Positions 17,340 to 26,224 are shown, counted from the stretch's first letter. The stretch is 64,000 bases of DNA from Alphaproteobacteria bacterium (GCA_019635875.1 JAHBYP010000001.1:620001-684000); one strand, 5' to 3'. Translations and numbers: made by a program. The notes: generated by a model not told the origin, from the letters alone.

Positions 17340-19148
17340 ATGAAAGAGCAAAAGACGAAGAGCAGGCGCGATCCGTTCCTGCACACGCTGGGCTTCGTCG
17401 CCCGCCAGTGGCGGCGCCAGCCCGGCCTTGCCGCATCGATCGCCATCGGTTCGCTGGTGATCGCCGGCACGGAGCTGCTGCTGCCGACACTGGCCGGCCG
17501 GCTGGTCGACATCATCGGCGCAGTCATCGCCGATCGCGACGCGGCGCTGCGCGACGCGCTGCTGGTGCTGGCCGTGATGGTCGGCGCCGGCGCGCTCGTC
17601 GTGGCGCTGCGCCAGGGCGTGTTCATCCTGATCATCGACTTCACGCTGCGCATGATGTCGGCGGTGGCGCGCGATACCTTCGCGCGCGTGCAGCGCCTGT
17701 CGACCGAGTGGCACGCCAACGCCTTCGCCGGCTCGACGGTGCGCAAGATCAGCCGCGGCATGTGGGCCTTCGACAACCTCAACGACACGGTCATGGTGGC
17801 GCTGTGGCCGTCGCTGGTCGTGCTGCTGGGCGCCGCGCTGCTGTTCGCGCTGCACTGGCCGCTGATGGGCCTGGCGGTGGCGCTGGGCAGCGCCGTCTAT
17901 ATCGGGCTCACCGTGTGGCTGGCGCTGCGCTACGTCACGCCGGCGGCGCAACTGTCGAACGCCTGGGACAGCAGGCTGGGCGGCGCGCTGGCCGACGCGG
18001 TGTCGGCCAACCCCGTGGTGAAGTCGTTCGGCGCCGAGACGCGCGAGGACGAGCGTCTGGGTCGCATCGTCGATCGCTGGCGGTCGCGGGCGCGCGTGCT
18101 GTGGCTGCGCGCGACCTGGGCCGGCACCCTGCAGAACATCGTCCTGGTGCTGCTGCGCCTGACGGTGATCGGCCTCGTGCTGCTGTTCTGGTGGCAGGGC
18201 ATCGCGACGATCGGCGAGGTGGTGTTCGTGCTCACCGCCTATGGTGTGATCCACGGTTACCTGCGCGACATCGGCTACCACATCGACGTCTTCCGCCGCT
18301 GCGTGAACGATCTCGACGAGCTGGTGGAACTGCACGACGCGCCGGTCGGCGTGGTCGATCACAGGGGCGCGCGAGACATCCTGGTGCCGAAGGGCGAGAT
18401 CGTCTTCGACGACGTCGTCTTCGGCTATCGCGCACAGGGGCGGCAGGTCTATGACGGGCTCACGGTGCGTATCCCGGCCGGCCAGCGGGTCGGCCTGGTG
18501 GGCGCCTCGGGCTCGGGCAAGACGACGTTCGTCAAGCTGGTGCAGCGCCTGCACGACATCGATGGCGGACGCATCGCCATCGACGGCCAGGACATCTCGG
18601 AGGTGACGCAGGACAGTCTCCGCCGCCAGGTGGCGATCGTGCAGCAGGAGCCGATGCTCTTCCATCGCTCGCTGGCCGAGAACATCGCCTACGGCAAGCC
18701 CGAGGCGTCGCGCGAGAGGATCCGCACGGCGGCGCGGCTGGCGCACGCGGACGGCTTCATCATGCGCCAGCCCAAGGGCTACGCCACCCTGGTGGGCGAG
18801 CGCGGCGTCAAGCTGTCGGGCGGCGAGCGTCAGCGCGTGGCGCTGGCGCGGGCCTTCCTGGCGGATACGCCGATCCTGATCCTCGACGAGGCGACGTCGA
18901 GCCTGGACAGCGAGTCGGAGGCGCTGATCCAGGATGCGATGGAGCGGCTGATGCGCGGCCGCACGACGCTGGTGATCGCGCATCGCTTGTCGACGGTGCG
19001 CACCTTGGATCGCATCCTAGTGTTCGACGAGGGCCGCATCGTCGAGGACGGCAGCCACGCCGCGCTGATGCAGCGCAAGGACGGCATCTACCGCCGCCTG
19101 GTGCAGCGCCAGGCGGAAGGCGTCGCGGACGGCCTGTTCGCGGCGTGA
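17340..19148 (+). CDS. ABC exporter, fused permease and ATPase (MsbA/multidrug type)
   Basis: A half-transporter of 602 residues that should work as a homodimer. The first 320 residues carry about six membrane segments; the nucleotide-binding domain follows with GYRAQGRQVYDGLTV, Walker A GASGSGKTT (388-396), the Q-loop VQQEPMLFH, signature LSGGERQR (from 492), Walker B ILILDEATSSLD and the switch IAHRLSTV. Export of a lipid or drug is the family role; the substrate is unknown. The start ATG at 17340 is the first in frame; upstream lies about 165 bases with only the tiny frame at 17112. Confidence 0.88.
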   Translation: MKEQKTKSRRDPFLHTLGFVARQWRRQPGLAASIAIGSLVIAGTELLLPTLAGRLVDIIGAVIADRDAALRDALLVLAVMVGAGALVVALRQGVFILIIDFTLRMMSAVARDTFARVQRLSTEWHANAFAGSTVRKISRGMWAFDNLNDTVMVALWPSLVVLLGAALLFALHWPLMGLAVALGSAVYIGLTVWLALRYVTPAAQLSNAWDSRLGGALADAVSANPVVKSFGAETREDERLGRIVDRWRSRARVLWLRATWAGTLQNIVLVLLRLTVIGLVLLFWWQGIATIGEVVFVLTAYGVIHGYLRDIGYHIDVFRRCVNDLDELVELHDAPVGVVDHRGARDILVPKGEIVFDDVVFGYRAQGRQVYDGLTVRIPAGQRVGLVGASGSGKTTFVKLVQRLHDIDGGRIAIDGQDISEVTQDSLRRQVAIVQQEPMLFHRSLAENIAYGKPEASRERIRTAARLAHADGFIMRQPKGYATLVGERGVKLSGGERQRVALARAFLADTPILILDEATSSLDSESEALIQDAMERLMRGRTTLVIAHRLSTVRTLDRILVFDEGRIVEDGSHAALMQRKDGIYRRLVQRQAEGVADGLFAA

Positions 19149-19156
19149 GCCATATG

Positions 19157-19187
19157 GGGAGCGCCGGCATCACCGCCGGCGTTGCCT
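19157..19187. repeat. Dispersed palindrome, family 3 (copy 2)
   Basis: GGGAGCGCCGGCATCACCGCCGGCG, a short inverted repeat on GCCGGC, between the ABC exporter and ridA. Shares the GGGAGCGCCGGC start with the copy at 5339. Confidence 0.45.
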
Positions 19188-19210
19188 CTTGATCGGGGAG
19201 GAAAGCGACA

Positions 19211-19609
19211 GTGTTGAAGCCCTATGTATTGAACGACCGGATCCTTGCCCATACCCAGAATGCACCGCACGGCATGGAAGTGCCGCCGAACGCGCGGCTC
19301 CTGTTCTGCAACGGACAGGTAGGCGCACGACCGGATGCGACCGTGCCCGTGGACATCCAGGTGCAGGTCGAGGTGATCTTCGAGCGCATCCACGCGATCC
19401 TCGACGCTGCCGGCATGGGATTCGGTGACGTCGTGAAGTTCACGGTCTACGTCACCGACAAGTCGATGTTCGACGCCTATTTCCGCGTGCGTGCGCGCAT
19501 CATGGGCGAGCACCACCCGCCGGCCACGCTGCTGGTCGTCAACGAGTTTCCCCGGCCGGGTGTCGAGGTCGAGATCGAAGCCGTCGCGGCGAAGGCGGCG
19601 TCACGCTAG
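19211..19609 (+). CDS. RidA-family protein
   Basis: 132 residues of the YjgF/YER057c/UK114 fold. Family wording includes LLFCNGQVGARPDATVP near residue 32, ILDAAGMGFGDVVKFTVYVTD and the closing RPGVEVEIEAVA; an arginine in RVRARIMGEHHPPATLLVV takes the place that binds the carboxylate of imine/enamine substrates in RidA. True RidA deaminates reactive enamines made by PLP enzymes; other subgroups differ, and this one is not clearly assignable. GTG start at 19211 with GGGGAGGAAAG upstream. Its 3' end overlaps the AraC remnant on the other strand by 9 bases. Confidence 0.85.
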   Translation: MLKPYVLNDRILAHTQNAPHGMEVPPNARLLFCNGQVGARPDATVPVDIQVQVEVIFERIHAILDAAGMGFGDVVKFTVYVTDKSMFDAYFRVRARIMGEHHPPATLLVVNEFPRPGVEVEIEAVAAKAASR

Positions 19610-20004
19610 CGCGCCGATGGCGGTCGTGCTGCGCCTTTCGCGAGGGGCCTGCGCCGACATCGCGGTCAGCTTGCGGAACGCCTTGCGGAAGCTGCTTTCG
19701 TCGTCATAGCCGACGGCTCGGGCGATGGTCTTGATCGGCTGGCAGCTGGTCTCGAGCAGGGTGCGCGCCATGACGATGCGCGTCTGGGAAATGAAGGCCT
19801 GGGGGATTGGCCGGTCAGGTCGCTGAGCCGCCGGTGCAGGGTCCGCTCGCTGAGCTTCAGTGCCTGCGCCAGACGGCGCATGGTCATGGGCACCTTGACG
19901 GCATGGCGTGCCAGCTTCTCGGCCTCGACGGCCGTGCGCGCACAGTGTCGAAACTCGGACGGCACTTCTACCTGATGCGCATGGAGTGGTAGCATCGACG
20001 GTGA
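19601..20004 (-). pseudogene. AraC-family transcription regulator, 5'-truncated and frameshifted remnant
   Basis: Only the DNA-binding end of an AraC-type regulator is left. Minus strand, first part: EAEKLARHAVKVPMTMRRLAQALKLSERTLHRRLSDLTGQSP, the first helix-turn-helix. At a run of five C bases (19801-19805) the frame shifts; in the next frame the sequence resumes QAFISQTRIVMARTLLETS...IKTIARAVGYDDESSFRKAFRKLT, the second helix-turn-helix, to a stop at 19601. A sixth C would restore it. The sensing N-terminal domain is absent: the next gene, on the plus strand, begins where it should be. The left boundary is therefore approximate. Target and inducer unknown. Confidence 0.7.
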
Positions 20005-20028
20005 CGGCACTCGGATGGGTTGGGCGAC

Positions 20029-20391
20029 ATGAGCGAGGGGCAGCACAGGGCCAGGGACGTGACCTTCGTCTGGGGCGAAGATGACAACATGCTGATCACC
20101 GAGGTTCGGGTGGTCCGCCACGTGGGCGACACGGATCATGATGCCCGTGGCGCGGCCGCGATCTTCGATTCGGATGCGTTTCCCAATTCCTTCGGCCGCG
20201 TGGTCGAGGGCTGGATGGAAGGTGATCCGCGCATGACGCCGGACGGCATTTTCGCCGGGATGCTGGTCGACGGGTTCGCGTCGACGAAGTCCCTCATCCA
20301 GGCGCTTCGAGAATTTGCCCTGGTTGAGGAATGCGATTGGGCCCGGCGCTTCCTGGCAGCGATGCCGGCAGACGTGCCGATGGACGACTGA
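20029..20391 (+). CDS. Hypothetical protein, 120 residues
   Basis: I do not recognise this protein. It is acidic (MSEGQH start, many Asp/Glu) and soluble, with no signal or membrane segment; a central stretch FPNSFGRVVEGWMEGDPRMTPDGIFAGMLVDGF reads like a compact alpha/beta domain, and the C-terminus ends PADVPMDD. The ATG at 20029 is preferred over a TTG three codons earlier. The gene begins where the sensory part of the neighbouring AraC remnant would have been, on the opposite strand, so it may mark the recombination that destroyed that gene. It ends 10 bases from the LLM oxidoreductase on the other strand. Confidence 0.55.
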   Translation: MSEGQHRARDVTFVWGEDDNMLITEVRVVRHVGDTDHDARGAAAIFDSDAFPNSFGRVVEGWMEGDPRMTPDGIFAGMLVDGFASTKSLIQALREFALVEECDWARRFLAAMPADVPMDD

Positions 20392-20401
20392 TCCGCGGCG
20401 T

Positions 20402-21217
20402 CTACGGCAGCAGCCCGCGGATCTCGTCGAGCATCTCCGGGGCACCCATCGGCACGATCAGCAGCGCGTCGTCGAAGCCGAGATCGGCGATGCGGCGCAG
20501 TCGGTCGCGCGCTTCGCTCGTGGAGCAGATCAGCGTCACCTTGGCATGTGCCGGAACATGCGGCGGATCAGGGCGCAGATCGGTGAAGATGTTGGCAAGG
20601 ATGGCGCGCTTGCCGCCGGCCTTGCGGAACATCTCCAGGCCGATCGGCAGATCCTCCATCGCGCCGTGGATGCCCGAGGCGATCCAGCCGGCGCAGTGAT
20701 GCGCGGCGAGGTCGATCCAGCGCTGGCTGCGCCAGGCGCCGAGATAGATCGGCGGGCCACCCTCGGTGCCCGGCCACACGGTGAGCGCCGGGCCGTAGAC
20801 CGGCTCGCCCGCGAAGACCTTGCGGATGACCTGCAGGTGCTCGGGCAGGAGCTTGAAGCGGCGCTCGTAGTCGACCTGCACGCAGTCGAAATCGTGCTTG
20901 GTCGAGCCGCTGCCGACGCCGAAGCGGAAACGGCCGCGCGCCATCAGGTGCAGTGTCTGGGCGCGATGGGCGAGCTCGACCGGGTGGCGGATCGGCACCT
21001 GGGTGACGCAGGTGCCGAGCTCGATGCGCTCCGTGGCGCTGACGAGCGTGCTCAGGAACATCAGCGGATCGACCATGGCGAAGCCGCGGCCGAAGGCGTC
21101 GGTGGTCCATAGTCCAGCAAATCCCAGGCGCTCGACGCGCCGGGCGAAGGCGATGCTGCGGTCGATGAACCCATCCGCCTCGCGCGCGGAGGGAATGGCG
21201 ACGATGCCGAACTGCAT
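20402..21217 (-). CDS. LLM-class (luciferase-like) flavin-dependent oxidoreductase A
   Basis: 271 residues of the bacterial luciferase-like TIM-barrel family, using FMN or F420. Family wording: RVERLGFAGLWTTDAFG near residue 28, SATERIELGTCVTQVPIRHPVELAHRAQTLHLMARGRFRFGVGSGS (about residues 61-106), then LPEHLQVIRKVFAGE and GPPIYLGAW. The C-terminal part is shorter than in many relatives. The start ATG at 21217 has GGGGAG upstream. It is divergent from a second LLM gene, with a family 2 palindrome filling the shared promoter gap. Confidence 0.8.
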   Translation of the reverse strand: MQFGIVAIPSAREADGFIDRSIAFARRVERLGFAGLWTTDAFGRGFAMVDPLMFLSTLVSATERIELGTCVTQVPIRHPVELAHRAQTLHLMARGRFRFGVGSGSTKHDFDCVQVDYERRFKLLPEHLQVIRKVFAGEPVYGPALTVWPGTEGGPPIYLGAWRSQRWIDLAAHHCAGWIASGIHGAMEDLPIGLEMFRKAGGKRAILANIFTDLRPDPPHVPAHAKVTLICSTSEARDRLRRIADLGFDDALLIVPMGAPEMLDEIRGLLP

Positions 21218-21238
21218 GGCGGCTCCCCTGTACTGCCA

Positions 21239-21360
21239 TTCCCCCGGAGGGGGAGGCGGCGCGGAGCGACGGAAGGGCGATGTCGAAGACGGACTCCTGC
21301 GTTCGTCTTGGACACCCCCCTTCCGCCCTGCGGGCACCTTCCCCCTCCGGGGGAAGGTAG
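21239..21360. repeat. Dispersed palindrome, family 2 (copy 1)
   Basis: About 120 bases: a left end CCCCCGGAGGGGG, an inner arm GGAAGGGCGATGTCGAAGACG answered by a partly complementary GACACCCCCCTTCCG, and a right end CCTTCCCCCTCCGGGGGAAGG. A second full copy is at 39494 and a half copy at 43915. It occupies the whole gap between two divergent LLM oxidoreductase genes. Confidence 0.7.
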
Positions 21361-21393
21361 GAGTATCGTAGCGGCCAATACGAGGAGGGCCCA

Positions 21394-22437
21394 ATGCGCA
21401 TCATGACAACCCTGCCGCAGCGCGATCTGCGCCTTGTGCCCGACGCGGCGCGCGCGGCCGAAGCGCAGGGCTATGATGGCGTGGTGACGCTGGAGAACCG
21501 CCACGAGCCGTTCCTGTCGCTGGGCGTCGCCGCCGTTGCCACCGAGACGCTGCAGCTCGCCACCGGCGTGGCGATCGCCTTCCCGCGCAGCCCTATGGTG
21601 ACGGCGAGCACGGCGTGGGACCTGCAGCTCGCCTCGCGCGGCCGCTTCGTGCTGGGCATCGGCCCGCAGGTGCGGGCGCACAACGAGAACCGCTTCTCGG
21701 TGAAATGGTCGCCGCCGGCGCCGCGCCTGCGCGAGTACGTCAAGGCGATGCGCGCGATCTGGCGCTGCTGGGAGACCGGCGAGAAGCTGACGTTCGAGGG
21801 CGAGCATTACCGCTTCACCCTGATGACGCCGAACTTCACGCCGCCGTCGATGCACCTGCCGATGGTGCCGGTGCAGCTCGCGGCGGTCGGGCCGCACACG
21901 CTGCGGCTCGCCGGCGAGGTCGCCGACGGCGTGCGCCTGCATGCCTTCTGCACCCGGGCCTATCTGGAGCAGACGGTGATGCCGAAGCTCGCCGAGGGCT
22001 GGGCCAGAAGCGGGCGCCGGCGCGAGAACTTCGAGATCCATGGCGGCGGCTTCATCGCCACCGGGCCGGACGAGGAGGCGGTGGCCAAGAAGGTCGACTG
22101 GGTGCGCATGCGCGTTGGCTTCTATGGCTCGACGCCGGCCTACTGGCCGGTGCTCGAGGCGCATGGGCTGGGCGATCTCGGACGCAAGCTCAACGCCATG
22201 TCCAAGCAGGGCCAGTGGGCGGCGATGACGAGGGAAATCTCCGACGATGTCGTGCGCCTGTTCGCCGCCGTCGGCACGCACAGGGAGATTGCCGGAGCGA
22301 TCCGCGAGCGTTTTGCCGGATCCGACTCGGTGTCGGCCAGCACCACCTCGGAGGAGGGCGCCGATCTGCCGCCTGACGTGATCCAGGATATCCAGCGAAT
22401 CCCGGTGCCCCTCGCCGGCTACGCCAACGCGTGGTGA
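21394..22437 (+). CDS. LLM-class flavin-dependent oxidoreductase B (F420-type subgroup likely)
   Basis: 347 residues, luciferase-like barrel. DLRLVPDAARAAEAQGYDGVVTLENRHEPFLSLGVAA at the start, then TGVAIAFPRSPMVTASTAWDLQLASRGRFVLGIGPQV (about residues 57-93), REYVKAMRAIWRCWETG and FTPPSMHLPMVPVQLAAVGPHTLRLAGEVADGV. This order matches the subgroup of LLM enzymes often annotated as F420-dependent, but many proteobacterial members use FMN, and I cannot decide. Starts next to the family 2 repeat; ends 5 bases before a family 1 palindrome that separates it from the convergent TRAP transporter. Confidence 0.78.
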   Translation: MRIMTTLPQRDLRLVPDAARAAEAQGYDGVVTLENRHEPFLSLGVAAVATETLQLATGVAIAFPRSPMVTASTAWDLQLASRGRFVLGIGPQVRAHNENRFSVKWSPPAPRLREYVKAMRAIWRCWETGEKLTFEGEHYRFTLMTPNFTPPSMHLPMVPVQLAAVGPHTLRLAGEVADGVRLHAFCTRAYLEQTVMPKLAEGWARSGRRRENFEIHGGGFIATGPDEEAVAKKVDWVRMRVGFYGSTPAYWPVLEAHGLGDLGRKLNAMSKQGQWAAMTREISDDVVRLFAAVGTHREIAGAIRERFAGSDSVSASTTSEEGADLPPDVIQDIQRIPVPLAGYANAW

Positions 22438-22441
22438 ATGT

Positions 22442-22505
22442 CTGTCATCCCGGTGCGCAGCGGGGATCAAGGCAGCCTCCTGGATCGCTGCGCTCGGGAT
22501 GACAG
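22442..22505. repeat. Dispersed palindrome, family 1 (copy 3)
   Basis: CTGTCATCCCGGTGCGCAGCG and CGCTGCGCTCGGGATGACAG. Placed exactly between the convergent stops of the LLM oxidoreductase and dctM, where a terminator would be expected. Confidence 0.75.
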
Positions 22506-22511
22506 AGGGGC

Positions 22512-23837
22512 CTACCCCTTCAGCAGCATCGGCAGGAACAGCGCCAGGCCGGGGAAGACGACGAGGAGCGTCACCCGCACCAGCTCGATCAGGAAGAACG
22601 GGAAGACACCGCGGAAGGTCTCTCGCATCGGCACATCGGGCGCGAGCGAATTGATGACGAAGACGTTCATGCCGACCGGCGGCGTGATCAGCCCGAGCTC
22701 GACCACGATCAGGGCCAGGATGCCGAACCAGATCTTGGTCTGCTCGCTGGTCATGCCGAAGTCGAAATCTGCGATCACCGGCCAGAAGAACGGGATCACC
22801 AGCAGGATCATGGACAGCGAGTCCATCAGGCAGCCCAGCCCGATCAGCGCGATCAGCAGGATGACGAGGATGGCGTAGGGACCCAGCCCGCTGGCCACCG
22901 CCATCTCGGCCGCCGCCTGCGGCACGCCGCCCCGCGACATGAAGATTTTCAGGAGCTCGGCGCCGAGCAGGATCAGGTAGATCATGCCGGTGGTCTGCGC
23001 CGTGCCGAGCAGGCTGGCGCGCAGCTGCGGCCAGCGCACCGAGCCGCGCACGACGCCGTAGAGCGCCACGAGGAAGGCACCGATCGCCGCCGCCGGCGTG
23101 GGATTGAAGAAGCCGAGATAGATGCCGCCGATCACCAGCCCGAAGACGACGACGACCGGCAGCACGCCGATGGTGGCGGCGATCATCTCCCGGCGCGGTA
23201 CCGGATCGGCCCGCGGCCCGGCTTCCGGCCTGAACCACACGTAGATCCAGATCGTGATCATGAAGAGGACGGTGGCGATCAGGCCGGGGATCAGCGCCGC
23301 CATGAACATGGTGACGATGTTGGCCTCGACGATGACGGCGTAGATCACCAGGACGATCGACGGCGGGATCAGGATGCCAAGCACGCCGCCGGCCGCCAGG
23401 GTGCCGGTGGCCAGCGACGGCGCGTAGCGGTAGCGGCGCAGCTCGGGCAGGGCGACCTGGCCCATGGTCGAAGCGGTGGCCAGGGACGAGCCGCAGACCG
23501 AGCCGAAGCCGGCGCAGGCGACGATCGCCGCCATCGCCACACCGCCGCGCATGCGGCCCAGCCAGGCGTGCGCGGCGCGGAACAGGTCGCGGCTCAGCCC
23601 GGCATGCGTGGCGAGGTAGCCCATCAGCACGAACATCGGCACGACCGACAGGTCGTAGATCGAGAACTGCGAGTAAGCGAGGTTCTTGAGCTGCGACAGC
23701 ACGATCGCCGGGCCGTTGAGGATCGCCGTGCCGATGCCGCCGACCAGGATCATCGAGTATGCGATGGGCACGCGCACGACGATCAGCGCCACGAGCGCGG
23801 CGAGACCGATCAGGCCGATGAGGATGTGCTGGTCCAA
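22512..23837 (-). CDS. dctM: TRAP transporter large permease, DctM type
   Basis: The 12-helix membrane subunit of a tripartite ATP-independent periplasmic transporter, 441 residues. Typical: PIAYSMILVGGIGTAIL at residues 24-40, ACAGFGSVCGSSLATASTMGQVALPELRRYRY, GILIPPSIVLVIYAVIVE, and near the end LGLITPPVGMNVFVINSL. Solute uptake is driven by an ion gradient, usually sodium. Its stop is close to a family 1 palindrome. The small subunit gene lies 19 bases upstream and the binding-protein gene before that, so the three form one operon. Confidence 0.93.
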   Translation of the reverse strand: MDQHILIGLIGLAALVALIVVRVPIAYSMILVGGIGTAILNGPAIVLSQLKNLAYSQFSIYDLSVVPMFVLMGYLATHAGLSRDLFRAAHAWLGRMRGGVAMAAIVACAGFGSVCGSSLATASTMGQVALPELRRYRYAPSLATGTLAAGGVLGILIPPSIVLVIYAVIVEANIVTMFMAALIPGLIATVLFMITIWIYVWFRPEAGPRADPVPRREMIAATIGVLPVVVVFGLVIGGIYLGFFNPTPAAAIGAFLVALYGVVRGSVRWPQLRASLLGTAQTTGMIYLILLGAELLKIFMSRGGVPQAAAEMAVASGLGPYAILVILLIALIGLGCLMDSLSMILLVIPFFWPVIADFDFGMTSEQTKIWFGILALIVVELGLITPPVGMNVFVINSLAPDVPMRETFRGVFPFFLIELVRVTLLVVFPGLALFLPMLLKG

Positions 23838-23856
23838 GGAGTCCCGCGCCGCCGCT

Positions 23857-24351
23857 TCAGTGTCCGGACGAGGCCGGCGTGCGCGGACCCGCCAGCGCGT
23901 CGCGCAGCGAGATCAGCGCCGCCGCCACCAGCAGCGCGAGCGAGGCCAGGATCGGCACATAGGCGACCCAGATGGGAAAGCCGACGATGGTCGTGGTCTC
24001 GCGATACTCGCGCAGCTCGATCAGGCCCAGCGCCATGCGCCAGAGCAGCAGCGCAGCGAAGGCCAACGCAATGGCGCCGGCGACGGCCGACAGCGTGGCC
24101 ACCACCGAAGGCCGCGCGTTCTGTGTGAAGATGTCGGCGGTCACGTTGGCGCCGGTGAGCTGGCAGTAGGGCAGGAAGGCGAAGGCCGCCACCGCGACGC
24201 CGACCTCGACCAGCTCGAAATCGCCGGCCAGCGGCTTGCCGAACAGGATGTCGGCCACCAGGCTGTAGGCGTTCATCAGGATGATGCTCACCAGCAGCAG
24301 ACCGCCGGCCAGCGCCCACAGCTCGATGACGCGGCGGGCGGTGCCGATCAC
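23857..24351 (-). CDS. dctQ: TRAP transporter small permease, DctQ type
   Basis: 164 residues with four membrane segments; it pairs with DctM. The diagnostic pieces are RVIELWALAGGLLLVSIILMNAYSLVADILFG near the start and ADIFTQNA...LAFAALLLWRMALG in the middle. I prefer the GTG at 24351, which has GGGAGGG just upstream, but a GTG at 24381 overlaps the dctP stop (GTGA) and would add 10 residues with translational coupling. Confidence 0.88.
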   Translation of the reverse strand: MIGTARRVIELWALAGGLLLVSIILMNAYSLVADILFGKPLAGDFELVEVGVAVAAFAFLPYCQLTGANVTADIFTQNARPSVVATLSAVAGAIALAFAALLLWRMALGLIELREYRETTTIVGFPIWVAYVPILASLALLVAAALISLRDALAGPRTPASSGH

Positions 24352-24377
24352 GCCCTCCCGCCGCGATGCCGGCCCGA

Positions 24378-25433
24378 TCACTTGCTGTACTTGGCGATTG
24401 TCTTGCGCGCCGTGTCCACGAGCTCCTTGCCGTCGATGCCCTTGGCCGAAACCTCCTTGATCCAGCGGTCGACCACGGGCTCGAGCTTGGCGCGGAACGC
24501 CTCCATCTCCTTGTCGGTGAGCTCGATGTGGGTGTGGCCCGCCTTCTTCACCAGGCCGATGCCGACGTCCTCGCTGTCGGTCCAGATCTTGCCGACCTCG
24601 CGCCACCAGCTTTCGCCGGACACCTCCATGATCGCCTTCTGGATGTCGGGCGGCAGGCTCTTCCACTTCGCCTCGTTCATCGACACCTGGAAGGTCGTGG
24701 TGCCGAAGCGAATGCGGTCCTTGCCCTCGATCTGGTACTTGGTGAGCTCGTGCAGCTTGAGCGGTGGAATGATCTCCCATGGCACCAGCGCGCCGTCGAC
24801 CACCTTCTTCGACAGCGCCTGCGGCAGGTCGGGCACCGGCATGCCAACCGGCGTGGCGCCCAGCGCCTCCAGCAGCCAGGCGCCGGTGCGTGTGGGAATG
24901 CGGATCTTCTTGCCCTTCAGGTCGTCGGGGGTACGCACCGGCGTGTCGACCATGTGGATGCCCTGCCCGGCATGCACGTGCAGCCACATCACCTTCACGC
25001 CCTGGTATTCCGGCGCAAGGTGCTTGTCGAACATCTCGCGCATGGCGAGGTTGGTGGCCTGCAGGTTGTTGGTGTGCACGAAGGGCAGCTCGAAAACCTC
25101 CGAGCGCGGGAACAGCGCCGGCGTGTAGCCGTTGACCGTCCACACCAGGTCGACCACTCCGTCGCGCGCCTGCTTGATAAGATCCGGCGGCTTGCCGCCC
25201 AGTGACATCGACGGGAAAATCTCGATCTGCACCTTGCCGCCGGTCGCCTTGGCAACGCGCTGGGCCCAAGGCTCGAGCATCAGCGTATGGGCCGGCGATC
25301 TCGGCCCGAGCAGGTGGTGCAGCTTGAGCTTGAACTGCGGGCTGTTCTGGCCCAGGGCCCGGCCCGCCGTCGTCGCTGCGGTGGCGGCCAGCGCCGTGGC
25401 GCCGGCGTTGACGATGAATTTGCGTCTGTGCAT
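24378..25433 (-). CDS. dctP: TRAP transporter substrate-binding protein, DctP type
   Basis: The periplasmic receptor, 351 residues. The N-terminus MHRRKFIVNAGATALAATA reads as a Tat-type signal (RRKF), so the protein may fold before export. The mature part has the DctP order: LGPRSPAHTLMLEPWAQRVAKATGGKVQIEIFPS, LIKQARDGVVDLVWTVNGYTPALFP, then the PDDLKGKKIRIPTRTGAWLLEALGATPVGMPVPDL region that binds the carboxylate through its arginine. The ligand is likely an organic acid, but not identifiable. First gene of the dctPQM operon. Confidence 0.92.
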   Translation of the reverse strand: MHRRKFIVNAGATALAATAATTAGRALGQNSPQFKLKLHHLLGPRSPAHTLMLEPWAQRVAKATGGKVQIEIFPSMSLGGKPPDLIKQARDGVVDLVWTVNGYTPALFPRSEVFELPFVHTNNLQATNLAMREMFDKHLAPEYQGVKVMWLHVHAGQGIHMVDTPVRTPDDLKGKKIRIPTRTGAWLLEALGATPVGMPVPDLPQALSKKVVDGALVPWEIIPPLKLHELTKYQIEGKDRIRFGTTTFQVSMNEAKWKSLPPDIQKAIMEVSGESWWREVGKIWTDSEDVGIGLVKKAGHTHIELTDKEMEAFRAKLEPVVDRWIKEVSAKGIDGKELVDTARKTIAKYSK

Positions 25434-25552
25434 CGTGTTCCTCCCGTCCCCACCGGCCGGCCCTGCCGCTTCATGCGGTCGTTGGTGCCACGGTCGCGTC
25501 AGCCTAAGCCGGAGCAGCCGCGCCGGTCACCAGCAAAAAAGATGGTCGGCGC

Positions 25553-26089
25553 TCAGAACCGGTGCGAGAGGCGCACGCCGATATTGTCGAGGCCGGGGTT
25601 GGGCCGCGCGATATAGGCGCTGGAGATGTGCTCGTAATAGACCGACACGCGGTGCTGCGGCGAGAACTGGAAGCCGAACTCGAAGGAGGGATGGAACAGC
25701 ACGCGCCCGCCCAGCGCCTTCTTGCCCGACGTACCTGTAAGGTTGCCGTTGTGGATCGCCGGGCCGACACCGGCGCCGAAGAAGAAGCGGTCGATCATGA
25801 ACTCCAGCCTGATGTCGAAGTAGACCAGGCTGGTGCCGTTGCCCGTGGTGAAGCTGCCGCCCACCACCGGCCGCAGATCGGCGAAGCCGAGGACCTTGAC
25901 TGAAGGCGCGAAGGCCACCTCGCCATTGAAGGCGACGCCGCCATCGACCCGGCGGCTGGCCCATAGCGGCACGTCGTGTGCCAGCACGCCGCCGCGGATC
26001 TCGTGGATCAGTCCCTGGGCCAGGGCCGGGGCGGGCTGAGCCAAGGCCAATACCAGTAATAGTCCCGAGCCCACATTTCGCAACGACAT
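25553..26089 (-). CDS. PagL-like lipid A 3-O-deacylase / acyloxyacyl hydrolase
   Basis: An outer-membrane beta-barrel enzyme of 178 residues with signal peptide (LLLVLALAQPAPALA, cut before QGLI). The C-terminus has the PagL pattern YYEHISSAYIARPNPGLDNIGVRLSHRF: the catalytic His and Ser two residues apart, and a final aromatic residue for barrel insertion. The third member of the triad, Glu in Pseudomonas PagL, aligns with Asp here. PagL removes a 3-linked acyl chain from lipid A and so alters the outer surface. Divergent from the response regulator gene. Confidence 0.75.
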   Translation of the reverse strand: MSLRNVGSGLLLVLALAQPAPALAQGLIHEIRGGVLAHDVPLWASRRVDGGVAFNGEVAFAPSVKVLGFADLRPVVGGSFTTGNGTSLVYFDIRLEFMIDRFFFGAGVGPAIHNGNLTGTSGKKALGGRVLFHPSFEFGFQFSPQHRVSVYYEHISSAYIARPNPGLDNIGVRLSHRF

Positions 26090-26224
26090 CCGGGGTCCTC
26101 CTTACCGCAGTGTGACCGAGCCTTCCGAAATGGACCAGTCCCGGCTTGCCGATTGCGCCGGAGTGGAGGATTCTGGCGCTGATGGAGCCGCCAATATTGC
26201 TTGGCCGATACTGCAGGTGATTGC

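Noticed and set aside
26201..26224. An earlier start for the response regulator.
   Set aside because: The added residues (MADTAGDC) do not belong to the receiver fold, and the ATG at 26225 begins right before the first strand.
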